From Deferribacter desulfuricans SSM1 (GTDB lineage: Bacteria > Chrysiogenota > Deferribacteres > Deferribacterales > Deferribacteraceae): DNA of 64,000 nucleotides. The stretch covers positions 1,269,501-1,333,500 of the forward strand of contig NC_013939.1 in assembly GCF_000010985.1 (NCBI RefSeq). Direction: 5' to 3'. Positions 53,659 to 62,304 of this stretch are shown here, piece after piece (positions within the stretch are counted from its first letter, which is position 1; each line of letters starts with the position of its first letter). The position numbers and the translations under genes were made by a program. The notes below the pieces were generated by a model. The model was not told the origin of the DNA. It did not search any database and was given only the letters and a program-made list of their open reading frames with translations.

Positions 53659-54510
53659 TTAATCTATCTCAACAAAAATAGATTTTTTAACTCCTCTTCT
53701 AATTAAATCCACTTTTACCGCTGTAACATCTGAAATATTAGTTAACAGTTCTAGCATTTTCTGAGGATTCTCCACCGATTCGTCATTAATTCTCACAATT
53801 ACATCACCGTTTCTTAGTCCCAATTTATACAAAATTGAATTTCTTCTAATTCTAGCAATACGATAACCTAAAAATTCTTTATTACGATAGTAAGGAGCTA
53901 CAAATATTGTCCTAAGTAGGGAATTTATATCTTTTAACTGTTTATCCACCTCTTGTCTGGATATTTTAAAAGTATCCGATTTAGAAGTTTTACTCTTTTG
54001 CACAGGCTTAGTCTTTACAGCAGTCTTATTTTCAGTTTTTTTACTTCCACCTACTAATTTTACTTTATAACTTTTACCATTGTGTAAAATAATCAAATAC
54101 TCATCATTAATTTTATCAACAATAAAACCATCAACAGGCTCTTTATTGTTTAACACATAAGTTTTTGAATTTATTTTTATCAATGCCAATATCTTATCTT
54201 TGTTTGCAACATAGCCTAATAATTCAAATTTAATATCTGCACTAATTTCATTTGTTTTTTCTTCAACTTTAGTTACCTGCGTGATCTGCTTTTCCTCTTT
54301 TTTTAGATTAAAAGGGTTTAACTCTAATATTTCGTTTACATTAACCTTTTCAGATTTTATTTTTTTTACATTATTCTTTAATGTTATATCTACAGTTTTG
54401 TTAGAATATTTATAATTGATATATTTAGTTACAGTAAAAGATATGAAATAAGCTAAAACTGCCAAACAAATCAAAATAACAATACTTTTTCTACCCACAT
54501 CCTCATCCAA
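53659..54510 (-). CDS. gspC: Type II secretion GspC-like protein with PDZ domain
   Basis: 283 aa. One N-terminal membrane helix (about 8-28), a homology-region domain (about 90-150) with IKFELLGYVANKDKILALIK, a Lys/Thr-rich linker, and a C-terminal PDZ domain with KLGLRNGDVIVRINDESVEN. GspC links the inner-membrane platform to the secretin, which is the next gene. It overlaps the CPBP gene by eight bases. Confidence 0.85.
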   Translation of the reverse strand: MDEDVGRKSIVILICLAVLAYFISFTVTKYINYKYSNKTVDITLKNNVKKIKSEKVNVNEILELNPFNLKKEEKQITQVTKVEEKTNEISADIKFELLGYVANKDKILALIKINSKTYVLNNKEPVDGFIVDKINDEYLIILHNGKSYKVKLVGGSKKTENKTAVKTKPVQKSKTSKSDTFKISRQEVDKQLKDINSLLRTIFVAPYYRNKEFLGYRIARIRRNSILYKLGLRNGDVIVRINDESVENPQKMLELLTNISDVTAVKVDLIRRGVKKSIFVEID

Positions 54511-54907
54511 TAAATATATTTAAATTAAAAAAAGCATGTAGTAATATACACATTATAACATTTTCATACTTATCATAAATCATACCTAAAATCAATGAAG
54601 GAATAATCACCAAAACAGAATGAATAATATTATTATAAATCAAATGAGACAAACCAAATAATAATGAAACAAAAATATTGGCATTTGAAATAAATAAATA
54701 TTTATTTTTTATAATTAATTTTGAAAAAAAATTCTTTCTTTTTAGTTCTCTTTGTAAAAACCCTCTAAAAAATAGCTCTTCAATAATAGGTGAAAAAAGT
54801 AAATAACTTAATATTTCTAATCCACTGTAATTAAAATTTAGTGTTCCTGTTAATACAAATCGTATAAATAAATAAACTATAGTAATTAAAATAATTACAT
54901 ACACCAT
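54503..54907 (-). CDS. Short CPBP-family intramembrane protease
   Basis: 134 aa. Motif 1 is SPIIEELFFRGFLQRELKRK (EExxxR), motif 2 LLFGLSHLIYN with His, motif 3 ILLHAFFNLNIFIG with His/Asn: the CPBP/CAAX protease set is complete. It is shorter than the usual 200-300 residues, with about four membrane helices. It is the first gene of the minus-strand T2SS block, upstream of gspC. The substrate is unknown; a role with pseudopilins or secreted proteins is speculation. Confidence 0.8.
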   Translation of the reverse strand: MVYVIILITIVYLFIRFVLTGTLNFNYSGLEILSYLLFSPIIEELFFRGFLQRELKRKNFFSKLIIKNKYLFISNANIFVSLLFGLSHLIYNNIIHSVLVIIPSLILGMIYDKYENVIMCILLHAFFNLNIFIG

Positions 54908-54992
54908 TTTTAAATTTTACCACTATATCAATCAATATCAACCCCAAAACTTTATAAACATAACTAAGTTTTGTGAATCTTTCGCAAAAAAC

Positions 54993-55020
54993 TTGATTTA
55001 ATTGTAAGTTGATTTAAAAT
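54993..55020 (+). promoter_or_regulatory. Candidate promoter of the gspG operon
   Basis: TTGATT (54993-54998), 16 bases, TAAAAT (55015-55020), about 20 bases before GGGAGG and the gspG ATG. It lies in the 141-base divergent region between the two T2SS blocks. Confidence 0.35.
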
Positions 55021-55048
55021 ATAAAAAATTAATTTTTAGGGAGGCAGT

Positions 55049-55483
55049 ATGAAAAATAACGAAGGTTTTTCACTAATCGAATTGATGGTTGTCATTGTGA
55101 TACTTGGTATTTTAGCAACAGTTTTATTACCAAAAATTATAAACAGACCAGATGAGGCAAGAGTAACAAAAGCAAAAAGCGATATAAAAACAATAGAATC
55201 AGCATTAAAATTATACAAGTTAGACAACGGAATGTACCCAACAACTGAGCAGGGGCTCAGCGCACTGATAAAAAAGCCAGAAATAGAACCGATACCAAAA
55301 AACTGGAAAAATGGTGGTTATTTAGACGCAAACAAAATACCTGTTGATCCTTGGGGTAACCCATATATCTATCGCTCCCCTGGAGATAATGGAAGAGATT
55401 ACGAAATAATTTCTTTAGGTGCAGATGGTAAAGAAGGTGGTGAAGGAGTAAATGCAGATATTAAAAGCTACGAAATAAATTAA
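55049..55483 (+). CDS. gspG: Major pseudopilin GspG
   Basis: 144 aa. Prepilin leader KNNEG then [20 protein letters not shown] with E5. The C-terminus has the GspG features [31 protein letters not shown] and the calcium-site loop [25 protein letters not shown] precedes the ATG. Confidence 0.97.
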   Translation: MKNNEGFSLIELMVVIVILGILATVLLPKIINRPDEARVTKAKSDIKTIESALKLYKLDNGMYPTTEQGLSALIKKPEIEPIPKNWKNGGYLDANKIPVDPWGNPYIYRSPGDNGRDYEIISLGADGKEGGEGVNADIKSYEIN

Positions 55484-55490
55484 TTTTATA

Positions 55491-55919
55491 ATGAATCTAG
55501 AATTAAAAACAGGTGCATTTACCTTTATAGAATTACTCATAATTATTGTAATATTTGGACTTTCACTTATGTTTATCACTCCTAAGATCGCTGCTAAATT
55601 TTCTGGTTTAAATCCAGTAGAAGCAGGAATAAATAACATTATAAATATAGCTTTTTTAGATGCTCAAAAAACCAAAAAACCAGTGTTTATAAAAGGGATA
55701 AAAGGGACAAATAAACTTTTTTTGGATAACAAAAGTTATGAAATAAAAGATATAGAGTCATTTCAAACTGTAGAAATAAACGAAATCAATCAACCAGGAT
55801 TAGATTTTTACATCGGTGTGTATCCAAAAAGGTTTGTAGATAGTTTTAAAATAGAAACAAATAACGGTATTATCAAATCTAATTCCTTAGGGTTAACATG
55901 TGAATTTTCGAAAAAATAA
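55491..55919 (+). CDS. gspH: Minor pseudopilin GspH-like
   Basis: 142 aa. The prepilin site is KTGA/FTFIELLIIIVIFGL: E5 is present, but the residue before the cut is Ala instead of Gly. The rest is low-similarity pseudopilin head. Assigned GspH by position between gspG and gspI. Confidence 0.75.
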   Translation: MNLELKTGAFTFIELLIIIVIFGLSLMFITPKIAAKFSGLNPVEAGINNIINIAFLDAQKTKKPVFIKGIKGTNKLFLDNKSYEIKDIESFQTVEINEINQPGLDFYIGVYPKRFVDSFKIETNNGIIKSNSLGLTCEFSKK

Positions 55920-56238
55920 AGGCTTTACCCTACTTGAAGTTTTAATAGCTCTATCAATCGCAGCAATAAGTATAATTGGGATTTATTCCCTTACAAACAA
56001 TTCCATTGATATTTTAGATTCTTCACAGAGCAAATTATCATTATTGAATAAAACTTATGAATACATAATAGTAAAAGATAAATATCCAAACTCAACCTAT
56101 TTTGAAAAATCAAAAAACAGCGAAATAACTTTCAAAGATGAACTAAAAGGGTCAATATATGGATTTGTGGACGAACATATTTTAACAGCTGAAAATAAAG
56201 ACTCAAAAATTTATATTCGATATTTTGTGAAAAAATGA
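55900..56238 (+). CDS. gspI: Minor pseudopilin GspI
   Basis: 112 aa, starting at GTG 55900 inside the end of gspH. Leader NFRKNKG then FTLLEVLIALSIAAISIIGI, with E5 and the GspI-type LLEVLIAL. The length is usual. It overlaps gspJ by ATGA. Confidence 0.88.
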   Translation: MNFRKNKGFTLLEVLIALSIAAISIIGIYSLTNNSIDILDSSQSKLSLLNKTYEYIIVKDKYPNSTYFEKSKNSEITFKDELKGSIYGFVDEHILTAENKDSKIYIRYFVKK

Positions 56239-56747
56239 AAAAAGGGTTTACATTAATAGAATTACTTGTCGCTTTTACCATCTCTATTTTTGTTATTATT
56301 ACTGTATATTCACTAGTTTCATCTATTGTTGAGATAAAAGATTCTTCTTCAAAAAAGATAGAGGAACTAAAGGAAAAAATTGGTATCCAAAAAATCATCA
56401 ATCTCGATATTACAGCGCTAACTAATACAAAATTTGAAAAAAATGAAGGTTTTGAAACTAATAGCATTTCGTTTTACTCAATGAACTCGCTTTTTTTTAA
56501 TTCTGGAGTAAAAGTAAAAATAACTTATTTATTTGAAGATAATAATCTTTACAGAATAGAAGAAAATGAAAAACTGGGCTATAAAGAACAATTTGTATTA
56601 TTGCAAAATGTAGAAGAATTTAAAGTATTGAGCTTTGATGGTAATGATTACACTGAAAATTTTGATAAAGCATATGTACTAAAGTTTATTATAAAAACTA
56701 AAAACCATAATTATGAAATCACAGCAGGAAATATGCTATATGAATAA
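56235..56747 (+). CDS. gspJ: Minor pseudopilin GspJ
   Basis: 170 aa. Leader MKKG then [20 protein letters not shown] with E5. The head resembles GspJ in length and in the late ITYLFEDNNLYRIEEN segment. Position between gspI and gspK supports the call. Confidence 0.88.
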   Translation: MKKGFTLIELLVAFTISIFVIITVYSLVSSIVEIKDSSSKKIEELKEKIGIQKIINLDITALTNTKFEKNEGFETNSISFYSMNSLFFNSGVKVKITYLFEDNNLYRIEENEKLGYKEQFVLLQNVEEFKVLSFDGNDYTENFDKAYVLKFIIKTKNHNYEITAGNMLYE

Positions 56748-57654
56748 AAAAGGGAGTGTACTACTCATTGTATTGATTATTGTTACTGCTGCATTGGCAA
56801 TTTCATTAGGTATAAGCGAAAAAAATACCGACATATACTCAAAAGTGACAACTATGCAAAATCAATATCAAGCAGAAACTTATGCATATACAATAGCAAA
56901 AGCTGCTGCAGAAATAATTAAAGAGGATGATAATAAATATGACAGCTTAAAAGATGACTGGGCAAACAGCATATCGTATCCCACTGATGAAGGTTTCATA
57001 GAGGTCAGTATAACCCCTTTAAACAAAAAGGTAGATCTGAATGCCTTTACTTTAAACAATAAAATATTAAACGAAAGAATAATTAACTATTATAATGTTA
57101 TAGTATCTGAAAATAATCTAGATACTAATATAATCTATCTTATAAAAGATTATGTGGATAACGACACTGAAATAACAAGCTACGGGAACGAAAACCAGCC
57201 TATAATAAAATTTGGAAGAGTTTTGTCTGTAAAAAATGATTTTTTAGATACACTTTATGAAATTAATTATACCAATGAAAATTTTGATAATAAAACATAC
57301 AATATATTAAAAAGATTTTTTACAGCTTCTAATGGGGAGAAAAAAATAAATATCAATTTTGCAACTGCTGATACAATAAAATACTTTTTACCAGAAATCG
57401 CTGACTATGCAGATGCAATAGTCAAATACAGAGAATCAAAACCTTATAAAGATATTTCAGCCATTAGAAAAGCTGCAGAAATCCCCAATGATGTTTATCA
57501 AAAAATAATCCCATATATCACGGTTAAATCAAATCGATTTTATCTTAAAATTACTATTGATAACTTTGGCAACTTATTTTACTATCATGTATTAATTGAT
57601 AGGAAAAAAGGGGTCTTACTATTTTTCGAAGGGGCAAATGAAGACTACTTCTGA
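56740..57654 (+). CDS. gspK: Minor pseudopilin GspK
   Basis: 304 aa from the ATG at 56740, which places MNKKG directly before SVLLIVLIIVTAALAIS. The frame opens nine codons earlier, but that part has no leader. As usual for GspK, the Glu5 is missing and the head is large (about 300 aa). It ends in helix-hairpin-helix-like repeats (ADAIVKYRESKPYKDISAIR). It forms the pseudopilus tip with GspI and GspJ. Confidence 0.9.
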   Translation: MNKKGSVLLIVLIIVTAALAISLGISEKNTDIYSKVTTMQNQYQAETYAYTIAKAAAEIIKEDDNKYDSLKDDWANSISYPTDEGFIEVSITPLNKKVDLNAFTLNNKILNERIINYYNVIVSENNLDTNIIYLIKDYVDNDTEITSYGNENQPIIKFGRVLSVKNDFLDTLYEINYTNENFDNKTYNILKRFFTASNGEKKININFATADTIKYFLPEIADYADAIVKYRESKPYKDISAIRKAAEIPNDVYQKIIPYITVKSNRFYLKITIDNFGNLFYYHVLIDRKKGVLLFFEGANEDYF

Positions 57655-58615
57655 AACTATTATTTATATCGATCCAAATGGGAATATTAGAGATAATGAT
57701 TACAACATTATTGGCATTGATAATTTAAGCAATATTAAAAACTTTTCTATCGTTATAGATGATACATATTTTATATATGAAGTTGTAAAACCAAAATTCC
57801 CAAAAACAAGTAAAATCAAACTTTTAGCCAAAAACTATTTAAAAAGTATTTATCCTGAAGAGTTGCTAGAAAATTTATATATTTTAAATTTACCTGACAA
57901 ATCAATTATAGTTATACCTTTGCAAGAGTTCATCACATTACTGCAAAATTTTCAGAAACTATTTGATAAAGCAAAAAAAATAAGCACACCTGCTCTAGAA
58001 TGTTTAAATCAAGGAGAAAAAACTGAAATCGAAACAGAGAAATTCATCATCAAAATTGATGATTCTATCGAGTATAAACAAAAAAATAACAATATACCTA
58101 AAGATGAAGAAATAAAAATAGAATCAGTAACATTAAATATATTCAAAGAAAACTCTTACCTTAAAAATTTTAAAGATTTATTACTCCCAATAGTTACTAC
58201 AATTATTTGTTTCATATTGCTAAATATTGGATATTACTTTGACTTAAAAATCTACAAAGAAAAATACCATTATATTAATAACAAACTTATAGAACTATAC
58301 AAACAAGCTGGAGTATATGGAGATTATGATCCTTACGGTAAATTACTTTATAAAGCTCAAAAAAACAGAAAACTCAATAACCAGAAGATATTGCCAGTCC
58401 TTTACAAAATCACAAAATCATTTGGAAAAATTGGGACAATAGAGAGCCTTTCTTATAAAGGAAATTCTTTTTTTATAGATGGCACTACTTTAGACTTTAA
58501 AGCTTTAGATAATATAAAAAATAATCTAAATAAGAATTTCAATAAAGATATAAATATAATAAACACTAAATTAGAAGATAATAGAGTAAAATTTACGCTA
58601 AAGGTGAATTTGTAA
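57638..58615 (+). CDS. gspL: Type II secretion GspL-like protein
   Basis: 325 aa from the ATG at 57638 with AAGGGG before it; it overlaps the gspK end. A cytoplasmic actin-like region (about 1-180) precedes one membrane helix (LLPIVTTIICFILLNIGYYF, about 187-206) and a periplasmic ferredoxin-like domain. Sequence similarity is low, but layout and position fit GspL. Confidence 0.75.
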   Translation: MKTTSETIIYIDPNGNIRDNDYNIIGIDNLSNIKNFSIVIDDTYFIYEVVKPKFPKTSKIKLLAKNYLKSIYPEELLENLYILNLPDKSIIVIPLQEFITLLQNFQKLFDKAKKISTPALECLNQGEKTEIETEKFIIKIDDSIEYKQKNNNIPKDEEIKIESVTLNIFKENSYLKNFKDLLLPIVTTIICFILLNIGYYFDLKIYKEKYHYINNKLIELYKQAGVYGDYDPYGKLLYKAQKNRKLNNQKILPVLYKITKSFGKIGTIESLSYKGNSFFIDGTTLDFKALDNIKNNLNKNFNKDINIINTKLEDNRVKFTLKVNL

Positions 58616-59083
58616 ATGAAATTTAATGCCAACAAAGAAAAAATATATATCTTGATTATTATAATTGGCTTGATTTTTATTATTTATAATTGGAACATCT
58701 CTTATTACAAAAACAAAACGGAACAATTAAAAAAAGAAACAGAAACTCTCAAAGAAAAATACTCTAAGGTAGCAGATTTAATTCGGCAAACAAAATCCTC
58801 AAAAAACCTAAAAAAAGTAAACAAAAGTTTACTAGTCTTTATACAGGAAACAACTAATTCGTTGAACTTATCAGATAAAATAAGCTCTTTAAAACCGCAA
58901 ACTACACAAAATAATATCGAAAGTGTTAGCTTAAGAATAGAGCAGCTAAATTTAAATGAAATTATTAAAGTGTTACAATATCTTGATCAATTTGAAAACA
59001 TAAGCATTACAAAACTCAATATAAATAAAAGATTTGATGATAATACTCTTGCAGACTTGACATTAGAAGTAGTAAAACAATGA
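58616..59083 (+). CDS. gspM: Type II secretion GspM-like protein
   Basis: 155 aa. One N-terminal membrane helix (IYILIIIIGLIFIIYNW, about 10-26), a coiled coil (about 35-60, EQLKKETETLKEKYSKVADL) and a periplasmic domain ending QYLDQFENISITKLNI. It directly follows gspL, as GspM does in other systems. Confidence 0.8.
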   Translation: MKFNANKEKIYILIIIIGLIFIIYNWNISYYKNKTEQLKKETETLKEKYSKVADLIRQTKSSKNLKKVNKSLLVFIQETTNSLNLSDKISSLKPQTTQNNIESVSLRIEQLNLNEIIKVLQYLDQFENISITKLNINKRFDDNTLADLTLEVVKQ

Positions 59084-59790
59084 AAAAGTTTTTATATTAT
59101 ACAGCTTTTTTTATAATTGTTTTATTGTTAAACCTTTATGTTCATTTCCCTTATCAAACAGTGGCTGATTATTACTTAAAGCAAACTATTAAAACTTACA
59201 ATTTACCAATCAATTATAAAACTATAAAAGGAAATGCATTTAAAACAGAAATTACTAATATATCAATTGATAATCTTGAAATAAAAGAAGTTATTATCCA
59301 CCACAATATTTTAAATTTGATTAAAAGAAAAATCCCTTACTTCGTAAATGATGAAAAAATAAAAATAAATGGTGAAATCAGTAAAAATATAATCAATTTT
59401 CAAATAAACTCAGAGCTTGAAAAATTAAGTAGATTGTTTGAAACAGACACCCCTATTTCAGGAAAATTAACTGTTAAAGGTACTTATAATTTTAAAAATA
59501 ATAAGCTAACTTCAACAGTTTATATTTCAAACTTAAATATTTCTATACAAAAATTTAATTATTCTTTTGATAAAATCACTGCTGAAATAAAGAACAATAA
59601 AAACAGACTTGAAATCGTAAAAATCAATTCGACAGGTAAAAATAAAATCGATTTAAAAGGGTATGTATTAATAAATCCTAAAAAATTAGAATTTAGCAGA
59701 TTAAATTTAAAAGGTAGTTTATCCCAAAACAGGTTAAAAATAAATTTTAGAGCAACAGGAACCATTTCGAATCCACGAATAAGATTTTAA
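59080..59790 (+). CDS. gspN: Type II secretion GspN-like protein
   Basis: 236 aa. An N-terminal membrane helix is followed by beta-rich sequence with LTVKGTYNFKNNKLTSTVYI and a final NRLKINFRATGTISNPRIRF, the pattern of GspN (AsmA-like). It overlaps gspM by ATGA and is the last gene of the plus-strand block. Confidence 0.75.
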   Translation: MKKFLYYTAFFIIVLLLNLYVHFPYQTVADYYLKQTIKTYNLPINYKTIKGNAFKTEITNISIDNLEIKEVIIHHNILNLIKRKIPYFVNDEKIKINGEISKNIINFQINSELEKLSRLFETDTPISGKLTVKGTYNFKNNKLTSTVYISNLNISIQKFNYSFDKITAEIKNNKNRLEIVKINSTGKNKIDLKGYVLINPKKLEFSRLNLKGSLSQNRLKINFRATGTISNPRIRF

Positions 59791-59836
59791 AAATATAAGT
59801 TAAAGACTTTGTATTTTAACAGTTTCTTAATACTCT

Positions 59837-59990
59837 AGATTGCTTCCCCCGCCATTAAGCTTCAAATACTCAAAATTATATATACTATACACACTAAAAG
59901 TTTTAAATTTAAAATTTACTGCAAAATGGCGGGGTCGCAATGACGGCATTTTGGGTCATTGCAAGGCAACAAAAGTTGCCGAAGCAATCT
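59837..59990. repeat. Palindromic interspersed repeat, copy 7 (long composite)
   Basis: It starts AGATTGCTTCCCCCGCCATT and AAGCTT, has about 60 bases of AT-rich filler, then AATGGCGGGGTCGCAATGAC, GGGTCATTGC, AAGGCAACAAAAGTTGCC and GAAGCAATCT. CCCCGCCATT and AATGGCGGGG form an extra pair of arms. It lies between convergent gspN and the lipoprotein gene. Confidence 0.8.
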
Positions 59991-60011
59991 CAATATTAAA
60001 ATAATTATATT

Positions 60012-60061
60012 TCATTTGAACTTTAAACATTGAACGATGAACATAGAACTTTGAACTTATA
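60012..60061. repeat. AGAACTT-type short repeat, second copy
   Basis: TTGAACTTTAAACATTGAAC, GATGAACAT, AGAACTTTGAACTTATA. The last 17 bases match 9997-10013 exactly. Confidence 0.6.
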
Positions 60062-60063
60062 AA

Positions 60064-60094
60064 ATTGCGAAGAGCGAAAGCGACGAAGCAATCT
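60064..60094. repeat. Palindromic interspersed repeat, copy 8 (right half)
   Basis: ATTGCGAAGAGCGAAAGCGA then CGAAGCAATCT. Only the right half is present, just before the lipoprotein gene's stop. Confidence 0.7.
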
Positions 60095-60101
60095 TAAAAT
60101 A

Positions 60102-61409
60102 TTATTTTGCTGTATCAACTTTTTTATCAAAGTAGTAGTAAATATTATCTTCATCAATTTCTCTTTTTAACATTTTATATTTTTCATTTTCATTCACCAC
60201 TTTTGCTATTGTTATGATAGGATTACCATTTTCATAAAACACTCCATATTTATAAGTAAGCTCTTTATCACACTCAGCTTTTTCTGGAAGTTTTTCAATT
60301 GAGTATTTATTAGTGTCAATAAACCTTTTATTCCCATCAATATCAAAAAGTATATATCCATTATCGGTTTTACACGCTTTTAACTTTGGTCTATTTAAAA
60401 AAATCTCTTTAAAGTAAACTTTTTTACCTAAATCCGCATATTTCAACATATTATTACTTTTAAAAAAATATATCTCATTATCACTCATTATCTTATTCAC
60501 AGAATCGTGCAACTTATCAAAAAAAGAGAATACTTTTTTATTATCAAAACAAAAGATAGGATAATCACCCTTTTTTAAAGGATAACATATTTTGGCATTA
60601 TCTAAATAATCTCCATATTGAAGTTTATAATATTTCTTATTTTTCTCTAAAATGATACAATCATTAAAAAAATAAACTTCTTCAAAATCTACCTTAACTG
60701 GATTGCCAATTATTTTATTATCAATATCCACAACAACCAGCTCATTATCACTATTTAACAAATACAGTTTTCTGTTAAAAATTTTGCCTTGCTCTATTTT
60801 TTTAAATAGATAGCCAGATAAAATCTCTTTACCTGTTACATCTAAAACCCTGAAATGTCGATTTAGAAACAACAATATAAAAGAATTATCAAAATCATAC
60901 TGATAACTTGCAGCATCTATTTTCCCAATTTTACCGCATTGCCTTTTGTCATAAATATCAATCCTATTTTGATAGATAAGATAAATATAATTACCAGAAA
61001 CTCTAATTTCTTTTGCATTATCTTCAACTAAAAGTTCATAACAATTCTTAATATTTGTTTTAACAACACTATTTTTTAAAATAAATATCTCATTATTTAA
61101 GATATAAAAATCCGTCACATTATCAGAAACCGTTTTTACGGAATATATTCTTTTAAAATGAACCACTCCATTTAAAATAAAATCACTTTTTGGCATATTA
61201 CTTTCAAATTTTAACAGGTTATCCTCTTTTTCATTCAAGTTTTTAAAAATTTTTACAACTTTTGTGTCAGTATTACTGCTTAACATACTTTTATTTTTTG
61301 TAGAACAAGATAATAAAACAATTAAAATTATTACAAACAAACATTTAATGCTAATTTTTCCCTTAAAATAAAAAACTTCCTTTATTTTGAAAAAATTCAT
61401 ATTACTCAT
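60102..61409 (-). CDS. Predicted lipoprotein of unknown function
   Basis: 435 aa. A long charged N-terminus is followed by IKCLFVIILIVLLSCSTKNK, a lipoprotein signal with Cys at LLSC (near 35). The mature part is beta-rich with repeated short strand-turn units (EIRVSGNYIYLIYQNRIDIY, GKIDAASYQYDFDNSFILLF), which could be a beta-propeller. It stands alone. The start could be the ATG at 61409 or that at 61400. I do not recognise the family. Confidence 0.7.
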   Translation of the reverse strand: MSNMNFFKIKEVFYFKGKISIKCLFVIILIVLLSCSTKNKSMLSSNTDTKVVKIFKNLNEKEDNLLKFESNMPKSDFILNGVVHFKRIYSVKTVSDNVTDFYILNNEIFILKNSVVKTNIKNCYELLVEDNAKEIRVSGNYIYLIYQNRIDIYDKRQCGKIGKIDAASYQYDFDNSFILLFLNRHFRVLDVTGKEILSGYLFKKIEQGKIFNRKLYLLNSDNELVVVDIDNKIIGNPVKVDFEEVYFFNDCIILEKNKKYYKLQYGDYLDNAKICYPLKKGDYPIFCFDNKKVFSFFDKLHDSVNKIMSDNEIYFFKSNNMLKYADLGKKVYFKEIFLNRPKLKACKTDNGYILFDIDGNKRFIDTNKYSIEKLPEKAECDKELTYKYGVFYENGNPIITIAKVVNENEKYKMLKREIDEDNIYYYFDKKVDTAK

Positions 61410-61552
61410 TATATATATCCAGTTTATTTAACAAAAAAAACACTCTTAAAAATCAGTCTACCTCTTTTAAGTTAACATAAAGTTGGAAAAATTCAAACAT
61501 TAATCCATTGACAAAATATAGTAATAAACAATCTTAAAGAATGAAACTAAAT

Positions 61553-61568
61553 AGGAGGAAAGGTTATA
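61553..61568 (+). promoter_or_regulatory. Ribosome binding site pointing to an ATA start codon
   Basis: AGGAGG (61553-61558) is seven bases before ATA (61566-61568), the spacing an ATG would have. The frame starting at this ATA restores the first strand of the dehydrogenase fold. Confidence 0.6.
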
Positions 61569-62279
61569 GGAAGAAAAGTATTGATTACAGGAGCAAGTAA
61601 AGGGATAGGATTGAGTTTAGCAAAATTACTACTTAAAAAAGGGGACACACTGGTTTTAACCGCTAGGACAATGGAAAGTTCCCCTCATCTTAAAGAATTA
61701 GAAGAAATTTCTAATAATTTTTACACAATTAACGCAGATTTATCAAAAGCAGAGGATATTGAAAAAGTTTACAACTTCACTAAAGAAAAAATAGGAAGTA
61801 TTGATATCTTAGTTAATAATGCTGGTAGGGGTATCTATGCACCCTTAGGTACAGAAACAGCTAAATCGATAAAAGAAATTTTAGATTTAAATGTTTTTGC
61901 CCCCATTTATTTGACAAACCTTTTTGCAGAAGATTTAGTTGCAAATAAAGGGACTATTGTAAATATAGCTTCTGTTGCAGGTAGAAAAGGTTTTGCAGGA
62001 TTATCAACCTATTGTGCTTCAAAATGGGCTGTTGTAGGATTTGCTGAAAGTGTAAGAGATGAACTGCACTCAAAAGGTGTCAGAGTAATTACAATAGAGC
62101 CAGGGCTTGTTGATACCGAATGGGGTGAAAATTTACCAGAACAGTTTATCAATTATAAAAAATCTGTAGATATGCTTACACCTGATGATGTTGCAAATCT
62201 TATAGCTTATGCTGTCGATGCCCCATCACATGTTTCTCTAAATGAAGTATTAATTAGACCAACTAATCAACCTAGATAA
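61566..62279 (+). CDS. Short-chain dehydrogenase/reductase (probable ATA start)
   Basis: 237 aa if read from ATA 61566: (M)GRKVLITGASKGIGLSLAK. The usual start rule gives TTG 61581, which would remove GRKVL and with it most of the first beta strand that this Rossmann fold needs. The NAD(P) motif TGASKGIG, NNAGRG, the catalytic serine in IASVAGRKG and YCASK (Tyr/Lys) are present. AGGAGG fits only the ATA. It resembles oxidoreductases of the YdfG/YqjQ group. Substrate unknown. It may be a true rare start or an ATG that has mutated. Confidence 0.85.
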   Translation: MGRKVLITGASKGIGLSLAKLLLKKGDTLVLTARTMESSPHLKELEEISNNFYTINADLSKAEDIEKVYNFTKEKIGSIDILVNNAGRGIYAPLGTETAKSIKEILDLNVFAPIYLTNLFAEDLVANKGTIVNIASVAGRKGFAGLSTYCASKWAVVGFAESVRDELHSKGVRVITIEPGLVDTEWGENLPEQFINYKKSVDMLTPDDVANLIAYAVDAPSHVSLNEVLIRPTNQPR

Positions 62280-62286
62280 AAAAAAT

Positions 62287-62304
62287 GGGGGAAATCCCCC
62301 CTTT
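62287..62304 (+). terminator. Rho-independent terminator after the SDR gene
   Basis: GGGGG (62287-62291), loop AAAT, CCCCC (62296-62300), then CTTTA. The end overlaps the stop of the convergent gene by two bases. On the other strand an A-rich to T-rich tail also exists, so it may serve both genes. Confidence 0.75.

Larger units (their letters stand above)
59791..60101. other. Intergenic region gspN/lipoprotein, mostly repeats
   Basis: 311 bases between convergent genes. About three quarters is repeat sequence (copies 7 and 8 and the AGAACTT type). No other feature was seen. Confidence 0.7.
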
